46,312 nt of DNA from Winogradskyella sp. (GCF_028289625.1 NZ_JANQOM010000006.1:1-46312); one strand, 5' to 3'; shown: positions 35,290 to 44,177, counted from the first letter of the stretch. Numbers and translations: made by a program. Notes: generated by a model from the letters alone, not told the origin.

Positions 35290-35913
35290 ATGAAAACACC
35301 ATATCAAAACATCGGAATTATAGGCTCAGGCAATATGGGCGGACAATTGGGTAGACTATTCAGTAAAGCTGGATATAACGTCATGTTCAGTTCAAGACAT
35401 CCTGAGAAATTGAAATCACTTATCAGCGATTTACCGAATGCAAACGTTGGTAATGTAGAACAAACCATTGAATTTGCTGATATAGTTCTTCTTGCTATAA
35501 ACTATGCAACGTTAAGTGAAGTTACAGACCAACTGAAAGATAAAAATAAAGTTATTATAGACCTTACTAACCCGTTTTACTGGGCAGAAAATAAGACTTT
35601 AGCCAAAGTTAATCTCAGTGGAAAATCTGCGGGCGAACATTTGCAAAGCAAGTTGCCAAATTCAAAAATCATTAAAGCATTTTCATCACATTACTCAGCT
35701 TCTTTGCAAAAAGGGCATAGAGACTATCCTATAGCCGTTTTTTACACAACAGATGAAGAAGACTTGAAAGAACTTGCTGAAACAGTAATTGCTGATATCG
35801 GTTTTGCGCCTGTCTATTATGGTCGCCTCAACAGAAGCAAGGACATTGAACTCTATGGAAAGTTTTCTAATAAAATTATGACTAAAGAAGAGGCTTTGTT
35901 GCAATTGGCATAA
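35290..35913 (+). CDS. F420-dependent-reductase-like NAD(P)-binding oxidoreductase
   Basis: The protein has 207 aa from ATG 35290. An in-frame ATG at 35242 lies upstream of the -7 box and was rejected. The Rossmann motif GIIGSGNMGGQLG (about 9-21) and SSRHPEKL, which favours NADP, match the NADPH:F420 oxidoreductase (NpdG)-like group. DLTNPFYW and KAFSSHYSASL follow. Whether it uses F420 is doubtful, since Bacteroidota generally lack it; another flavin or quinone acceptor is more likely. It is the first gene of a two-gene unit with a TauD dioxygenase. Confidence 0.82.
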   Translation: MKTPYQNIGIIGSGNMGGQLGRLFSKAGYNVMFSSRHPEKLKSLISDLPNANVGNVEQTIEFADIVLLAINYATLSEVTDQLKDKNKVIIDLTNPFYWAENKTLAKVNLSGKSAGEHLQSKLPNSKIIKAFSSHYSASLQKGHRDYPIAVFYTTDEEDLKELAETVIADIGFAPVYYGRLNRSKDIELYGKFSNKIMTKEEALLQLA

Positions 35914-35982
35914 AGAAAAAACTTCAGAACAATGAAGGCTGATCGCATTTTGCAACTAGTCTTTCGCACTAAAAAACAGATT

Positions 35983-36795
35983 ATGGAAACAATAGTTAAA
36001 AACGGATTAGGGTTTAAGCCCATACAAGCAAACTTGGGCGTTGAGATTTTGAATCTTGATCCAAATAAAACCTTAAGCAGCTCTGAAATAACAGAACTTA
36101 ATGGGCTTATTGACAGATATCATATCGTGTTTCTAAAGAGCAAAAAACCTATAGAAAAAGAAGCACAGGTAACACTCACCAAGCAATTAGGAGAGCCATG
36201 GTTATACGACTCTATTCCTGGCCAATACAAGGATTATCCAGAAATATTTAAGGTGACCAACCAAAAAGGAAATGGGTTTGTAAACGCTGGTCAGGCTTGG
36301 CATTCAGATGGCTCAGTCTATAATAAACGTATGCATTTAAGTCTATTTTCAATAGATAAAATACCTGTTGATGGTGCATCAACTTATTTTTCGAGTTTAA
36401 ACGATGCTTTCAAAAGATTGCCGGACAACATGAAGCAAAGACTGTCAAATCTTCAAGGGGATTTTGGAAAAATGTACAGACCGCATCCCGTTGTTTGGCA
36501 ACATCCCATTACTGACATACCCTTACTACATATAAGCGAAGGATTTAAAGCTAGGTTTACAGATATAACTAGCGGTGAACCACTATCAATTGCTGAAAGT
36601 AAAACCATTCAAAAATTTCTAAACAACCATATGTGGAAAGAAGATAGCTATTATGAACATAAGTGGGCTATTGGTGACCTTGTTATTGCCGATAATTATG
36701 CGGTTGCCCATCTTGCAAAACCAAGTTACAGCAATACACTTAGAGTACTTCACAGAACCGCTACAAAAGGTTTAAGAAGGTCAAAAAAAGATTAA
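35983..36795 (+). CDS. TauD/TfdA-family 2-oxoglutarate/Fe(II) dioxygenase
   Basis: The protein has 270 aa from ATG 35983, chosen over ATG 35932 because it aligns with the start of the paralogue at 19632. Iron ligands are His107 and Asp109 (WHSDGS) and His243 (DNYAVAHLA), with a 2-oxoglutarate Arg in RVLHRT (Arg258). The active site is complete. The substrate is unknown. It follows the reductase gene by 69 bp and shares its AraC-type promoter, whereas the paralogue is in a Crp/Fnr cassette. Confidence 0.87.
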   Translation: METIVKNGLGFKPIQANLGVEILNLDPNKTLSSSEITELNGLIDRYHIVFLKSKKPIEKEAQVTLTKQLGEPWLYDSIPGQYKDYPEIFKVTNQKGNGFVNAGQAWHSDGSVYNKRMHLSLFSIDKIPVDGASTYFSSLNDAFKRLPDNMKQRLSNLQGDFGKMYRPHPVVWQHPITDIPLLHISEGFKARFTDITSGEPLSIAESKTIQKFLNNHMWKEDSYYEHKWAIGDLVIADNYAVAHLAKPSYSNTLRVLHRTATKGLRRSKKD

Positions 36796-36806
36796 CTTAA
36801 AATTTT

Positions 36807-36860
36807 TGACCCTTATCAAGAGTTTGATGGTTAACCTAAAAGTGGTTTTCACACATGGTC
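36807..36860 (+). other. Orphan, probably decayed AraC-type operator
   Basis: TGGTTAACC (36828) fits the second half-site. TGACCC stands 21 bp upstream (36807) where TGGTCA is expected, and the -7 position (36856) has no TAnnTTTG. No plus-strand gene follows; the 208-bp gap ends at a minus-strand operon. Confidence 0.35.
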
Positions 36861-37003
36861 TATTGATTACTACGTGTCAAGTTAAATACTGTATGTGATA
36901 GCTCTATGCCAAGTATTTATCCTAAGTTTATTGACCTGTAATCCTCTCTTGGGATAAAGATGTTTTTATGCACACAATTAAGGTTATAAAAATGGACCAA
37001 TAC

Positions 37004-38212
37004 TCAAAAAAACTTCGAAATCTTTATCTGAAACACATCATCTTCTCTAAAGGCAAAAAGCAATTCTTCTTCTGAAACACTACCAAACACCCTAGCTTCA
37101 ATAGCAAGTTTCCAACTTTCACCTAACCTTCGGCTACCTTCAAAACTGTACAAATACGTGCTTCTTGAAACATCAAAGATGCCACCCGTGATAAACTCTG
37201 TATTTTGAACATCGTTAAACGCTACGCGCGAACCGATAAAAATATCATTATCAAACCCAGAAAACGTGAGTTCCTTACGTTCATCGAAAAGGTATTCTGA
37301 AACAATGCCTACATCGATTCCTGAAGATTTGATATCACTTAACGTATATTCAAATCCTACAGTGAACGCAAAAAAATCAAGGTCATCAGAAGTCCTATAA
37401 ATACTTTCTAGTTTAAGAAGCCAAGCATCTTTAGTAAATTGAGCATCAAGCCCAGTCTGATTAATAACAGGATAACTCAATTGTAAACCCGTTTGTAGAT
37501 TAAATCCTAAAAATTGAGGTTCTCTTGCAATACCATAAAAATTTGAAAGCCCAACATCAAAATTGCCCAAGTAATGCGACCAGCGCAATGCAAAGGACGG
37601 CGACCATTCCTCGGCATTATTTTCAAAAGGAATATCATCGCGTTCTAAAACTTCTGGGAATCGAAATCGACCTTCAGTATCTGGGAATTGTCTTCGCCTT
37701 GCATAAGGTAAATAATAAGCTTCGAAAGTTCCAATATTGGTGTTTTTAGTGAACTGAATCATAGGTTGCCCTAATTTATCTTCACCATCAACTCCTTCTA
37801 CTTGGTCTGTCTGATTGATAATATCTACCAAATGATTGGACTCTGTAACGCCCCAAAACACAATATTAGAACCAATGAGAATACTCCAGCCTTTGCCTTT
37901 GTACCTATAGAATAATTCTCTTATGTCTAGATGAGAGCGTTGGTCGTCGTATTGTGCAAGGCGGCCGAATAGCTTAGCACCAAACTGATGTTTTCCATCA
38001 TTACTTTCTACTGAGAATTTTGGTATTAAAGCACCAGATGTGAAAAACTGCTCTTGTCCTACGTACAATCCTTCATTAAAAAACAGTCGCTGTTCTAGCT
38101 CTATTTCCATACTAAAATCAGATTCCCACTTTTTGTTTTCCTGAGCCAATACAAACTTTTGAAAACAGATAACTAATATGAGCAGAATAACTTCTGATGC
38201 TTTATACCTCAT
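37004..38212 (-). CDS. Putative outer-membrane beta-barrel protein of an MMPL exporter cluster
   Basis: This 402-aa protein has a signal peptide (about 1-24, ending VLAQ). The mature part has alternating amphipathic strands and an aromatic C-terminus (FQIKISKFF), typical of an outer-membrane barrel of the DUF1302-like kind. It is the last gene of the minus-strand cluster, 13 bp after a LolA-like gene and downstream of an MMPL/RND pump. This order suggests that the three move a lipid or other hydrophobic molecule across the envelope. The family call is by context and general features, not a specific motif. Confidence 0.7.
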   Translation of the reverse strand: MRYKASEVILLILVICFQKFVLAQENKKWESDFSMEIELEQRLFFNEGLYVGQEQFFTSGALIPKFSVESNDGKHQFGAKLFGRLAQYDDQRSHLDIRELFYRYKGKGWSILIGSNIVFWGVTESNHLVDIINQTDQVEGVDGEDKLGQPMIQFTKNTNIGTFEAYYLPYARRRQFPDTEGRFRFPEVLERDDIPFENNAEEWSPSFALRWSHYLGNFDVGLSNFYGIAREPQFLGFNLQTGLQLSYPVINQTGLDAQFTKDAWLLKLESIYRTSDDLDFFAFTVGFEYTLSDIKSSGIDVGIVSEYLFDERKELTFSGFDNDIFIGSRVAFNDVQNTEFITGGIFDVSRSTYLYSFEGSRRLGESWKLAIEARVFGSVSEEELLFAFREDDVFQIKISKFF

Positions 38213-38225
38213 TTCTAAAATAACT

Positions 38226-38996
38226 TTAGTTTCTTAAACTAGACTGAGTGAAGTCGCTCTCAGTTAAACCAGTTTTGAATTTGTGATTCGTGAACTTCAG
38301 ACTGGTCTTCTTTCCGTTTTGGTGGTTGATCATCTCCAACTCGTTTGGCCTCCAATATTTTTCCAAATGTTGCTTTTGGTCTTTATACACAAGCGTTTTA
38401 AGCTTCGCCCCTTTACGGTCGAAGTACTCTATTTTTTCAAAACGATAATCTTTATCGACATTCATATATACCAATCGTTTGGAATAACCACTTCCAGAAT
38501 ATAGTGGGACTTGTTCTACTACGGCTACATTAATGCCGTCAAGCGTCGTTTCTTCCACAAATTTGTGGGTGTATTTTTCCACTTCAAACGACGTTAAGTC
38601 CTCAAAAGAAAATTCACTACCGACAAAAGGCCCTGATTTGTTAGAAGACGAAATACGCTTTACACGATTAATCGATGGTAAAAACAACCATTGGTCGTCA
38701 TCACCTTTACGATGTGTAAATGTTAAGGTTTTTGTGCCTTTCACATCCTTTGGACTATTAAATTCAATCATGGATTTATCACCATCTGTTGCTACTTCGA
38801 GTGTTTGACTCTTCATATAACGCTTACTCACTTGGCCTTGTTTGTTGGTTAAAATCATCTCTAGTTCAACCTCCTCACTTTCATAACCTTTATCGTTATC
38901 TTTACTTTTTTGTGCCAATGCACGTCCTTTGTCATCAATAGTCGATGTTGGGTTTATCGCTAATGTAAATGCGATTGCTAAAAAAAATGTTTTCAT
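38226..38996 (-). CDS. LolA-like outer-membrane lipoprotein-sorting family protein
   Basis: This 256-aa exported protein has a signal sequence of about 14-18 residues. The mature region fits the LolA-like domain usually annotated 'outer membrane lipoprotein-sorting protein', with KGTKTLTFTHRKGDDDQWLFLPSINRVKRISSSNKSG-type strands, the GSEFSFEDL signature, and YWRPNELEMINHQNGKKT near the end. Such half-barrel proteins carry acyl chains across the periplasm and often sit beside MMPL pumps, as here (2 bp after the pump gene). It is distinct from housekeeping LolA, so a dedicated lipid cargo is inferred. Confidence 0.85.
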   Translation of the reverse strand: MKTFFLAIAFTLAINPTSTIDDKGRALAQKSKDNDKGYESEEVELEMILTNKQGQVSKRYMKSQTLEVATDGDKSMIEFNSPKDVKGTKTLTFTHRKGDDDQWLFLPSINRVKRISSSNKSGPFVGSEFSFEDLTSFEVEKYTHKFVEETTLDGINVAVVEQVPLYSGSGYSKRLVYMNVDKDYRFEKIEYFDRKGAKLKTLVYKDQKQHLEKYWRPNELEMINHQNGKKTSLKFTNHKFKTGLTESDFTQSSLRN

Positions 38997-38998
38997 AG

Positions 38999-41356
38999 TT
39001 ATGTAGTTTTACTTGTTAAAATATGTTGTGTTACTCTCTTTTTCTGATTGACTAGAAGTACAGCTGGTAGTGTTACAAGAACAATAACCAGTGCTGCCAT
39101 TATTACGATGGTGGTAATGGATGCCAAGGCGGCGTTCAATAAAAATGAAGATTGTGCAAGCACTATAAATCCGACGCATAATACCAATGTGGTAGACACA
39201 ATAGCTTTACCAACTGTTGAAAAACTATACTCTATGGCCTGTCTAGTCTCTAAGCCCATTTCGCGTTTTGCCCTTAGGTATTTAGATATAAAATGAACGG
39301 TATCATCAACGATGATACCCAAGGTCATACCAAATACTGCTGTCATCCCTAAGTTGACATAGCCTAGATAGAAGTACCAGATGCCAAAGCCGATTATGGC
39401 TGGTGCAATGTTTGGTATCATACTTACCAAGCCATATTTTAAGCTACGGAAACTCAATATGAGTATGAGCGTTATTAATACGGCTGATATCAACGAGCCT
39501 GAAACTAAACTCTTGAGTTGTCTTGCTGATAAATAGGCGAATATCAATGGTTGGCTTGTGCCTGTAGCATGCATATAATCTGGCGTATTATCTTTGAGCC
39601 AGTTTTCCATTTTTTTGGTAAAACCAATCATTTCGCTACTTGATAAATCCTTAAGGGTAAGTGTAAATCGTGTTTCAGACTTATCAACATTTACTTGATT
39701 GTTGAGGTCCAAGCCATATGGCAAGGATAGTTCGTATAGAAGAAGATATTGTGCCGCTTCTTGTTGTGACTTCGGAATTCCATAAAAGGATACATCATCG
39801 CCATGCATTGCTTTATTGATTTTCTTGGATACTTCAGAAAATGAACTTACGTGTATCACTTCAGGTTGTGCCTTCGCGAAAGTGGCAAAATCCTCTAGTT
39901 TCTGAAGATATACTGGGTCATTGATTTTTTCGGCTTCACCAGCACCAATGGAAAACTCTAATGAGTAAATTCCTGTGAGATTATTGTTTATAAATTCTGA
40001 GTCTGTTCTAAAGGAAATGGATTCATCAAAATATTCTAGATATTCGTCATTCAATTCGTTTTTTATCATAAAAACCGAACCTAGTGCTATTAAAACTATC
40101 GAACTGATTAATATAGGTGTACGTTGTGCAACAACAAAATCACCAAATTTGGTATAGAAACTAGACTTTTTTAAATCGGTTTCCGAAACAGCTTTTACTT
40201 TCATTGGTAGTATAGCAAGCAGGGCTGGCAGCATGGTTAAAGCAAAGACAAGTGCAAAGAACATACCCATAGCTGAGATATTTCCAAAGTCTGCAAATGG
40301 CGGAACATCGCCCGTGTTTAATGACAAAAAGCCTATAATAGTTGTAATACTAGTAATAAAAACAGGAACCGTATTTAGACGAAGACTCTCAATAATAGCT
40401 TGGTTTTTAGCTTTGCCTTTTCGCATTTGTTGAATTGTAGTAATGAGTATATGGATACAATCTGCTATGGCAAGTGTGCTGATTACAATTGGCGTATTGG
40501 CGGAAACCGATGTTAAATCGATGCCGAGAATTCCGGCAATTCCCAAGGCACATGAAATAGAGAAAAACACAACCAATATGGCACTTATGGTACCAGAAAT
40601 AGAACGTGTGGTCACATATATCATTATTAAAAAAATGAGAAATACGAGCGGTATTAAAGTTTGGCCGTCGCTCTGTGCAGACTCGCTAAAGGCGTTACTT
40701 AACATCATGTTTCCAGACATGTACGTATTTAGATTCGGATGCGCTTCAGACCAACTACTCACCACACCGCGTATATAAGTCACAGCTTCATTAAGCGCTT
40801 CTGAATCGGCAGGTAGTTTTGTGGAAATATTGATACCTGTAATACTACCTTTGTCATTAATGAGTCTATTGTAAAGCAAGGGTTCAGCAAGTGTGACCTT
40901 TTTAATATTCTCAATTGTAGACGGATTTAAATCATTGACGTTGCCTACCAAATCCGAAACATACAAGTCATCACCATCGGCTCTGGTATATTGATAATTG
41001 GTTATAGCGTCTACACGAAAGGAATAAGGTGTCAACCAAGCACTATCTACTAAGGTCTTAAGTGCAGTAAGATGTTCTTTTGTGAAAATGTTACCATCTC
41101 TGGCTTCAACCGCTATGAGAATATTATCATCTTTAGAATATACATTCTCTAGTGCTTCAAACGCTTGAAGCTGTGGATTTTCCTTACTAAAAAATACTTT
41201 GGAATCTGCATTAAAACCTAGCGTACTAAAACCATAACCACATAGGACCATTATTACAATGGACAAGGCTAGTACGAGCCATTTCCGTTTTACAACCCAA
41301 CTGGCGTAGCGGATATTGAACCGGTCGATTTTTGATGTTTTGTGTTCGTCTTTCAT
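38999..41356 (-). CDS. MMPL/RND-superfamily transporter
   Basis: This 785-aa inner-membrane protein has two matching halves, each with a single helix, a large periplasmic loop and five further helices (around 26-45 and 230-400; then 415-435 and 600-770). The first half shows the sterol-sensing/MMPL-type segment with TPIVISTLAIADCIHIL, and the second MTLGIIVDDTVHFISKY with the acidic pair used for proton coupling. It is shorter than drug-type RND pumps and resembles hopanoid or lipid exporters such as HpnN. The LolA-like and barrel genes directly downstream complete the path. A palindromic operator lies 25 bp upstream. Confidence 0.9.
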   Translation of the reverse strand: MKDEHKTSKIDRFNIRYASWVVKRKWLVLALSIVIMVLCGYGFSTLGFNADSKVFFSKENPQLQAFEALENVYSKDDNILIAVEARDGNIFTKEHLTALKTLVDSAWLTPYSFRVDAITNYQYTRADGDDLYVSDLVGNVNDLNPSTIENIKKVTLAEPLLYNRLINDKGSITGINISTKLPADSEALNEAVTYIRGVVSSWSEAHPNLNTYMSGNMMLSNAFSESAQSDGQTLIPLVFLIFLIMIYVTTRSISGTISAILVVFFSISCALGIAGILGIDLTSVSANTPIVISTLAIADCIHILITTIQQMRKGKAKNQAIIESLRLNTVPVFITSITTIIGFLSLNTGDVPPFADFGNISAMGMFFALVFALTMLPALLAILPMKVKAVSETDLKKSSFYTKFGDFVVAQRTPILISSIVLIALGSVFMIKNELNDEYLEYFDESISFRTDSEFINNNLTGIYSLEFSIGAGEAEKINDPVYLQKLEDFATFAKAQPEVIHVSSFSEVSKKINKAMHGDDVSFYGIPKSQQEAAQYLLLYELSLPYGLDLNNQVNVDKSETRFTLTLKDLSSSEMIGFTKKMENWLKDNTPDYMHATGTSQPLIFAYLSARQLKSLVSGSLISAVLITLILILSFRSLKYGLVSMIPNIAPAIIGFGIWYFYLGYVNLGMTAVFGMTLGIIVDDTVHFISKYLRAKREMGLETRQAIEYSFSTVGKAIVSTTLVLCVGFIVLAQSSFLLNAALASITTIVIMAALVIVLVTLPAVLLVNQKKRVTQHILTSKTT

Positions 41357-41373
41357 TTTTTTAATAGTTTATA

Positions 41374-42510
41374 TTAATAATGACTAATAGTCACTTTTGG
41401 GTTTAAAAAAAAGGGTGTGTCATTTGAACTACGGCTTTCTATATCCTTCACGGATTTTACCTTATATGCTTCTACTGGATATTCCTTACCTTTTAGTTTA
41501 TTAATGGCCAATAGCTCTAGTGCGAAGTGTTCTTTTATTTTTTTTGCGTTATTAATAGCTGTTGTGCTTATGATACAGTCCGTATGGTAGAAATGGCACT
41601 TGGAAAGTAATCTGGACGTGGTATTTAAAACATCACCATGATACACCAAATGTTTTACTTCTTTACCAATTTCACTCACTACAACTTCCCCATAGTGGAT
41701 AGCACATTTAAACTTGGGCTGAATGCCATATGCTTTTAAAAAAGCATTTTTGTTTTCAATTAAATACGCCTTATAGTCTGCAAAAAGTTGCAAAGCTTTT
41801 AAATCGGCATTTTTATAGTTGGATTGCCAGGTAATGACCACCTCATCGCCAACATATTGATATATCTCAAAGGATGAGCGCTCAACCAATTCGTTAAGCA
41901 TACGAAAGCAATCACGTAACAAATTGGCATACTTCCGCTCACCCAAGTCTTCTGCTAGACTAGTAGCGTCATTCAGGTCAATGAACATAAAACCGCGCTC
42001 AATAAGTTTCGGTTGTAAAGAATTGCCCATTGATTGTGCTATTAATCGAAAGACATTTCCTGAACGACGCTCTAGGTTTGATATAAAAAACATTAAAATA
42101 CTTGTTAATCCGAAAAAGAAAACAAGAGGAATAAAATATGAATTATCAATGCTCGCCACTGTCGATGCATAGATGTCTTCTGCATTTTTTAGCTTGAAAT
42201 GTAGACTAAATAATATTATGCTACCACTTATAAAGAAAAGTAAGGATACCATGGTTATCATAATGAATCTTAATATATTAGAGTAGCCCCATTTTAATAA
42301 ACGGTCGCCAAGTCTTTTATAGGTTATACTTAGGATACATATAATAAGAAGTGCACCATTCGTAATTACCACAAATTCATAAAAACTAAGTCCATTAATT
42401 ATTTGACGGGTAGTCACGGATGCATCAATCAGTAACCACAAGATATAATAGATGTTGGTAGCAACAATGGCTATTATGGACAAAATAATATGGTTACGGA
42501 TAGCCTTCAT
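41374..42510 (-). CDS. Membrane class III adenylate/guanylate cyclase
   Basis: The protein has 378 aa. Four N-terminal membrane helices (about 8-29, 43-63, 80-104, 124-145) precede a cyclase homology domain (about 170-340). Metal-binding Asp178 (FIDLNDATSL) and Asp222 (VGDEVVITW) and the transition-state pair Asn296/Arg300 (LNTTSR) are present, so it should be active on ATP or GTP. Base-specifying residues were not resolved. It lies between DUF2461 and the MMPL pump with short gaps (3 and 17 bp) in the TetR-headed cluster. The cyclic-nucleotide-domain kinase at 12472 is a possible but unproven receiver. Confidence 0.85.
   Translation of the reverse strand: MKAIRNHIILSIIAIVATNIYYILWLLIDASVTTRQIINGLSFYEFVVITNGALLIICILSITYKRLGDRLLKWGYSNILRFIMITMVSLLFFISGSIILFSLHFKLKNAEDIYASTVASIDNSYFIPLVFFFGLTSILMFFISNLERRSGNVFRLIAQSMGNSLQPKLIERGFMFIDLNDATSLAEDLGERKYANLLRDCFRMLNELVERSSFEIYQYVGDEVVITWQSNYKNADLKALQLFADYKAYLIENKNAFLKAYGIQPKFKCAIHYGEVVVSEIGKEVKHLVYHGDVLNTTSRLLSKCHFYHTDCIISTTAINNAKKIKEHFALELLAINKLKGKEYPVEAYKVKSVKDIESRSSNDTPFFLNPKVTISHY
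41381..41393. promoter_or_regulatory. TetR-type operator before the MMPL gene
   Basis: TGACTAATAGTCA is a perfect 6-1-6 palindrome, the same core as at 43191 and 43845. It lies within the last codons of the cyclase gene, 25 bp before the transporter start. Confidence 0.58.
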
Positions 42511-42513
42511 CTG

Positions 42514-43176
42514 TTATTCAAACAATGCTTTATGAAAAAAAGCATTCATTGGTTGAAGTTTTAAGTATGCTTCTTCAATGATATCGGCCAAGTCATTATT
42601 TATAAGTGTTTCCTTATTTGGTATAGTGCTGGCTGTGATATTCTTATATTTCAATAATTCCGCATACTTGTGCGATTTATCATAGCCTCGTGGTACGTTC
42701 TTTAATTTTTGATTGTCTTCAGAAAGGCCACCAAAAAAGTCTATGAAATCTTTTGAATTAATGGCATCATGTAATTCAGATCCTTCATAGTGAATAGTAG
42801 CTCTGACCTCATCTAGTACATCTTTTTGAGGATGCCATAATCCACCGCCCAAAAATGATTCAAAAGGGCCGAAAGAAAAGAATATTCTTGCATAGCCGTC
42901 ATTTTTGGTCATTGGTGAAAACGCAAAATGGTCTTTGTAAATGGGTAAATCTGGATGGAACATACGATTGTTGTTAATACGCATTATGACATTTTTGGGT
43001 TCGAATTGCTCAAAATGCTTGTCATGCTTGGATAAACGCTCTAAGATAAGAGACACTTCTTCCAACCAATAGTTTTTAGCTTTGTTGTAAGATGACTTGT
43101 TGGCATCCATCCATTCCTTTGAGTTATTCTTAGTAAGATTTTCTAAAAAATTTAGAATGTATATTTTTCTATTCAT
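42514..43176 (-). CDS. DUF2461 (TIGR02453) family protein
   Basis: This 220-aa cytosolic protein has the DUF2461 signature: FLENLTKNNSKEWMDANKSSY at the start, VIMRINNNRMFHPDLPIYKDHF in the middle, FSFGPFESFLGGGLWHPQKDVLDEVRATI and the late FLGGLSEDNQKLKNVPRGYDKSHKYAELLKYKN-type region. The biochemical role is unknown. It is the second gene of the TetR-headed cluster. A perfect TetR-type palindrome lies in the 46-bp gap upstream, and the cyclase gene starts 3 bp after its stop. Confidence 0.87.
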   Translation of the reverse strand: MNRKIYILNFLENLTKNNSKEWMDANKSSYNKAKNYWLEEVSLILERLSKHDKHFEQFEPKNVIMRINNNRMFHPDLPIYKDHFAFSPMTKNDGYARIFFSFGPFESFLGGGLWHPQKDVLDEVRATIHYEGSELHDAINSKDFIDFFGGLSEDNQKLKNVPRGYDKSHKYAELLKYKNITASTIPNKETLINNDLADIIEEAYLKLQPMNAFFHKALFE

Positions 43177-43190
43177 TATTAATTCTTTAA

Positions 43191-43209
43191 AAATGACTAA
43201 TAGTCATTT
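43191..43209. promoter_or_regulatory. TetR-type operator before the DUF2461 gene
   Basis: AAATGACTAATAGTCATTT is a perfect 9-1-9 palindrome in the 46-bp gap between the TetR and DUF2461 genes. It is the best of three copies of this core in the cluster. Confidence 0.72.
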
Positions 43210-43222
43210 ATTGTTAAAAAAA

Positions 43223-43858
43223 TTATATAGCCATTCCGTCTACAAAAACATCAACATAAGAATGCATTAACTCTTCTCTTGACAGGTTGTGTTCATATGC
43301 CAGAAATGCCCTTTTGGACTCTAAGAACTGCATTACTCCCATACATGTTCCCCAACATATGTAATTCATCAATAAGGCGTTCAAATCTTTTTTAAAAAAG
43401 CCTTCAGATTTCTGGCGCTCAATATGTTCAATAAAAAATTCTGAAACAGCTTTACTAGCCTTTTTATGAGACTCCGAATTAGTTTTAAACTCTGGACGTT
43501 CTAGATAAACAATTAATTCAAAATATTTTGAATAGTCAATGCTGTAGTGGTAGCTTGACATTATAATGGCTTTGGTTTGCTCAGGACCCTTAGGACTATT
43601 GCGTTCACTCATTTTAAAATAGTTGAGTAGCATATTTAGTGCTTTGGTGGCAACTTCGGCTAGAACGTCATCTTTACTTTCAAAATATTTATAAACCGTT
43701 CCTTTGGCTATGTCTAAGTACTCAACAACCTTATCAATGGTAAAATCATTAACACCAACATCTTGCAATACAGCGTCAGAAGCATTTATGATTTGCTCTT
43801 TTCGAAATAAGGTTTTTGTATTCTTTTCTTGAGATGACATAAATTGACTATTGGTCAT
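43223..43858 (-). CDS. TetR-family regulator of the MMPL cluster
   Basis: The protein has 211 aa from ATG 43858 or 205 aa from ATG 43840. The TTG at 43867 lies inside a -7 box and was rejected. The N-terminal HTH (VNDFTIDKVVEYLDIAKGTVYKYFESKDDVLAEVA) is of TetR type; the C-terminal domain has a lone CWGTCMG segment. Three palindromes with core TGACTAnTAGTCA occur before its own start, before DUF2461 and before the MMPL gene. This points to autoregulation and control of the whole cluster. The ligand, perhaps a lipid, is unknown. Confidence 0.85.
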   Translation of the reverse strand: MTNSQFMSSQEKNTKTLFRKEQIINASDAVLQDVGVNDFTIDKVVEYLDIAKGTVYKYFESKDDVLAEVATKALNMLLNYFKMSERNSPKGPEQTKAIIMSSYHYSIDYSKYFELIVYLERPEFKTNSESHKKASKAVSEFFIEHIERQKSEGFFKKDLNALLMNYICWGTCMGVMQFLESKRAFLAYEHNLSREELMHSYVDVFVDGMAI

Positions 43859-43872
43859 TTTAAACAAAGGTA
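43845..43872 (-). promoter_or_regulatory. TetR promoter with overlapping operator
   Basis: On the minus strand TACCTTTG (43865-43872) is a consensus -7 box. TGACCAATAGTCA (43845-43857), a one-mismatch palindrome, covers the start of the transcript and the first codons. The rest of the 310-bp gap up to 44095 shows nothing clear. Confidence 0.6.
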
Positions 43873-44095
43873 GTTCAATTTTTTGTTTTGTTTATTAAAT
43901 TTTAACAAAAATTAAACAAAAAGTTGTTTCTCACAAATGATTTAACCAAGATAGAGATGAGAATATAATAATTGGTAGAAGATTTATTTCCTTGAATGAT
44001 GACTAATGAAATGAAGCAAAGAAACAGGTTGGTATATGAAATCGTGATTTAAAAGATGTCATTATAATCAATTACTGAGCTGGCATATTAGAAAA

Positions 44096-44152
44096 TGGTC
44101 ATTTTCATAAGCATTCTGGTTAACTCAATGGTCGGTTATGAAAGTAGCTTTG
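44096..44152 (+). promoter_or_regulatory. AraC-type operator and promoter for the 44178 gene
   Basis: TGGTCA (44096) and TGGTTA (44117) are 21 bp apart. TAGCTTTG (44145-44152) starts 28 bp after the second. The leader (ATAGAAATC before ATGAAA) matches that of the NodT gene at 10788. Confidence 0.7.
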
Positions 44153-44177
44153 TAGTGAACTTAAAACCATAGAAATC

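Noticed and set aside
38533..41000. Several plus-strand open frames opposite the LolA-like and MMPL genes
   Set aside because: They overlap strongly supported minus-strand genes and show no family features.
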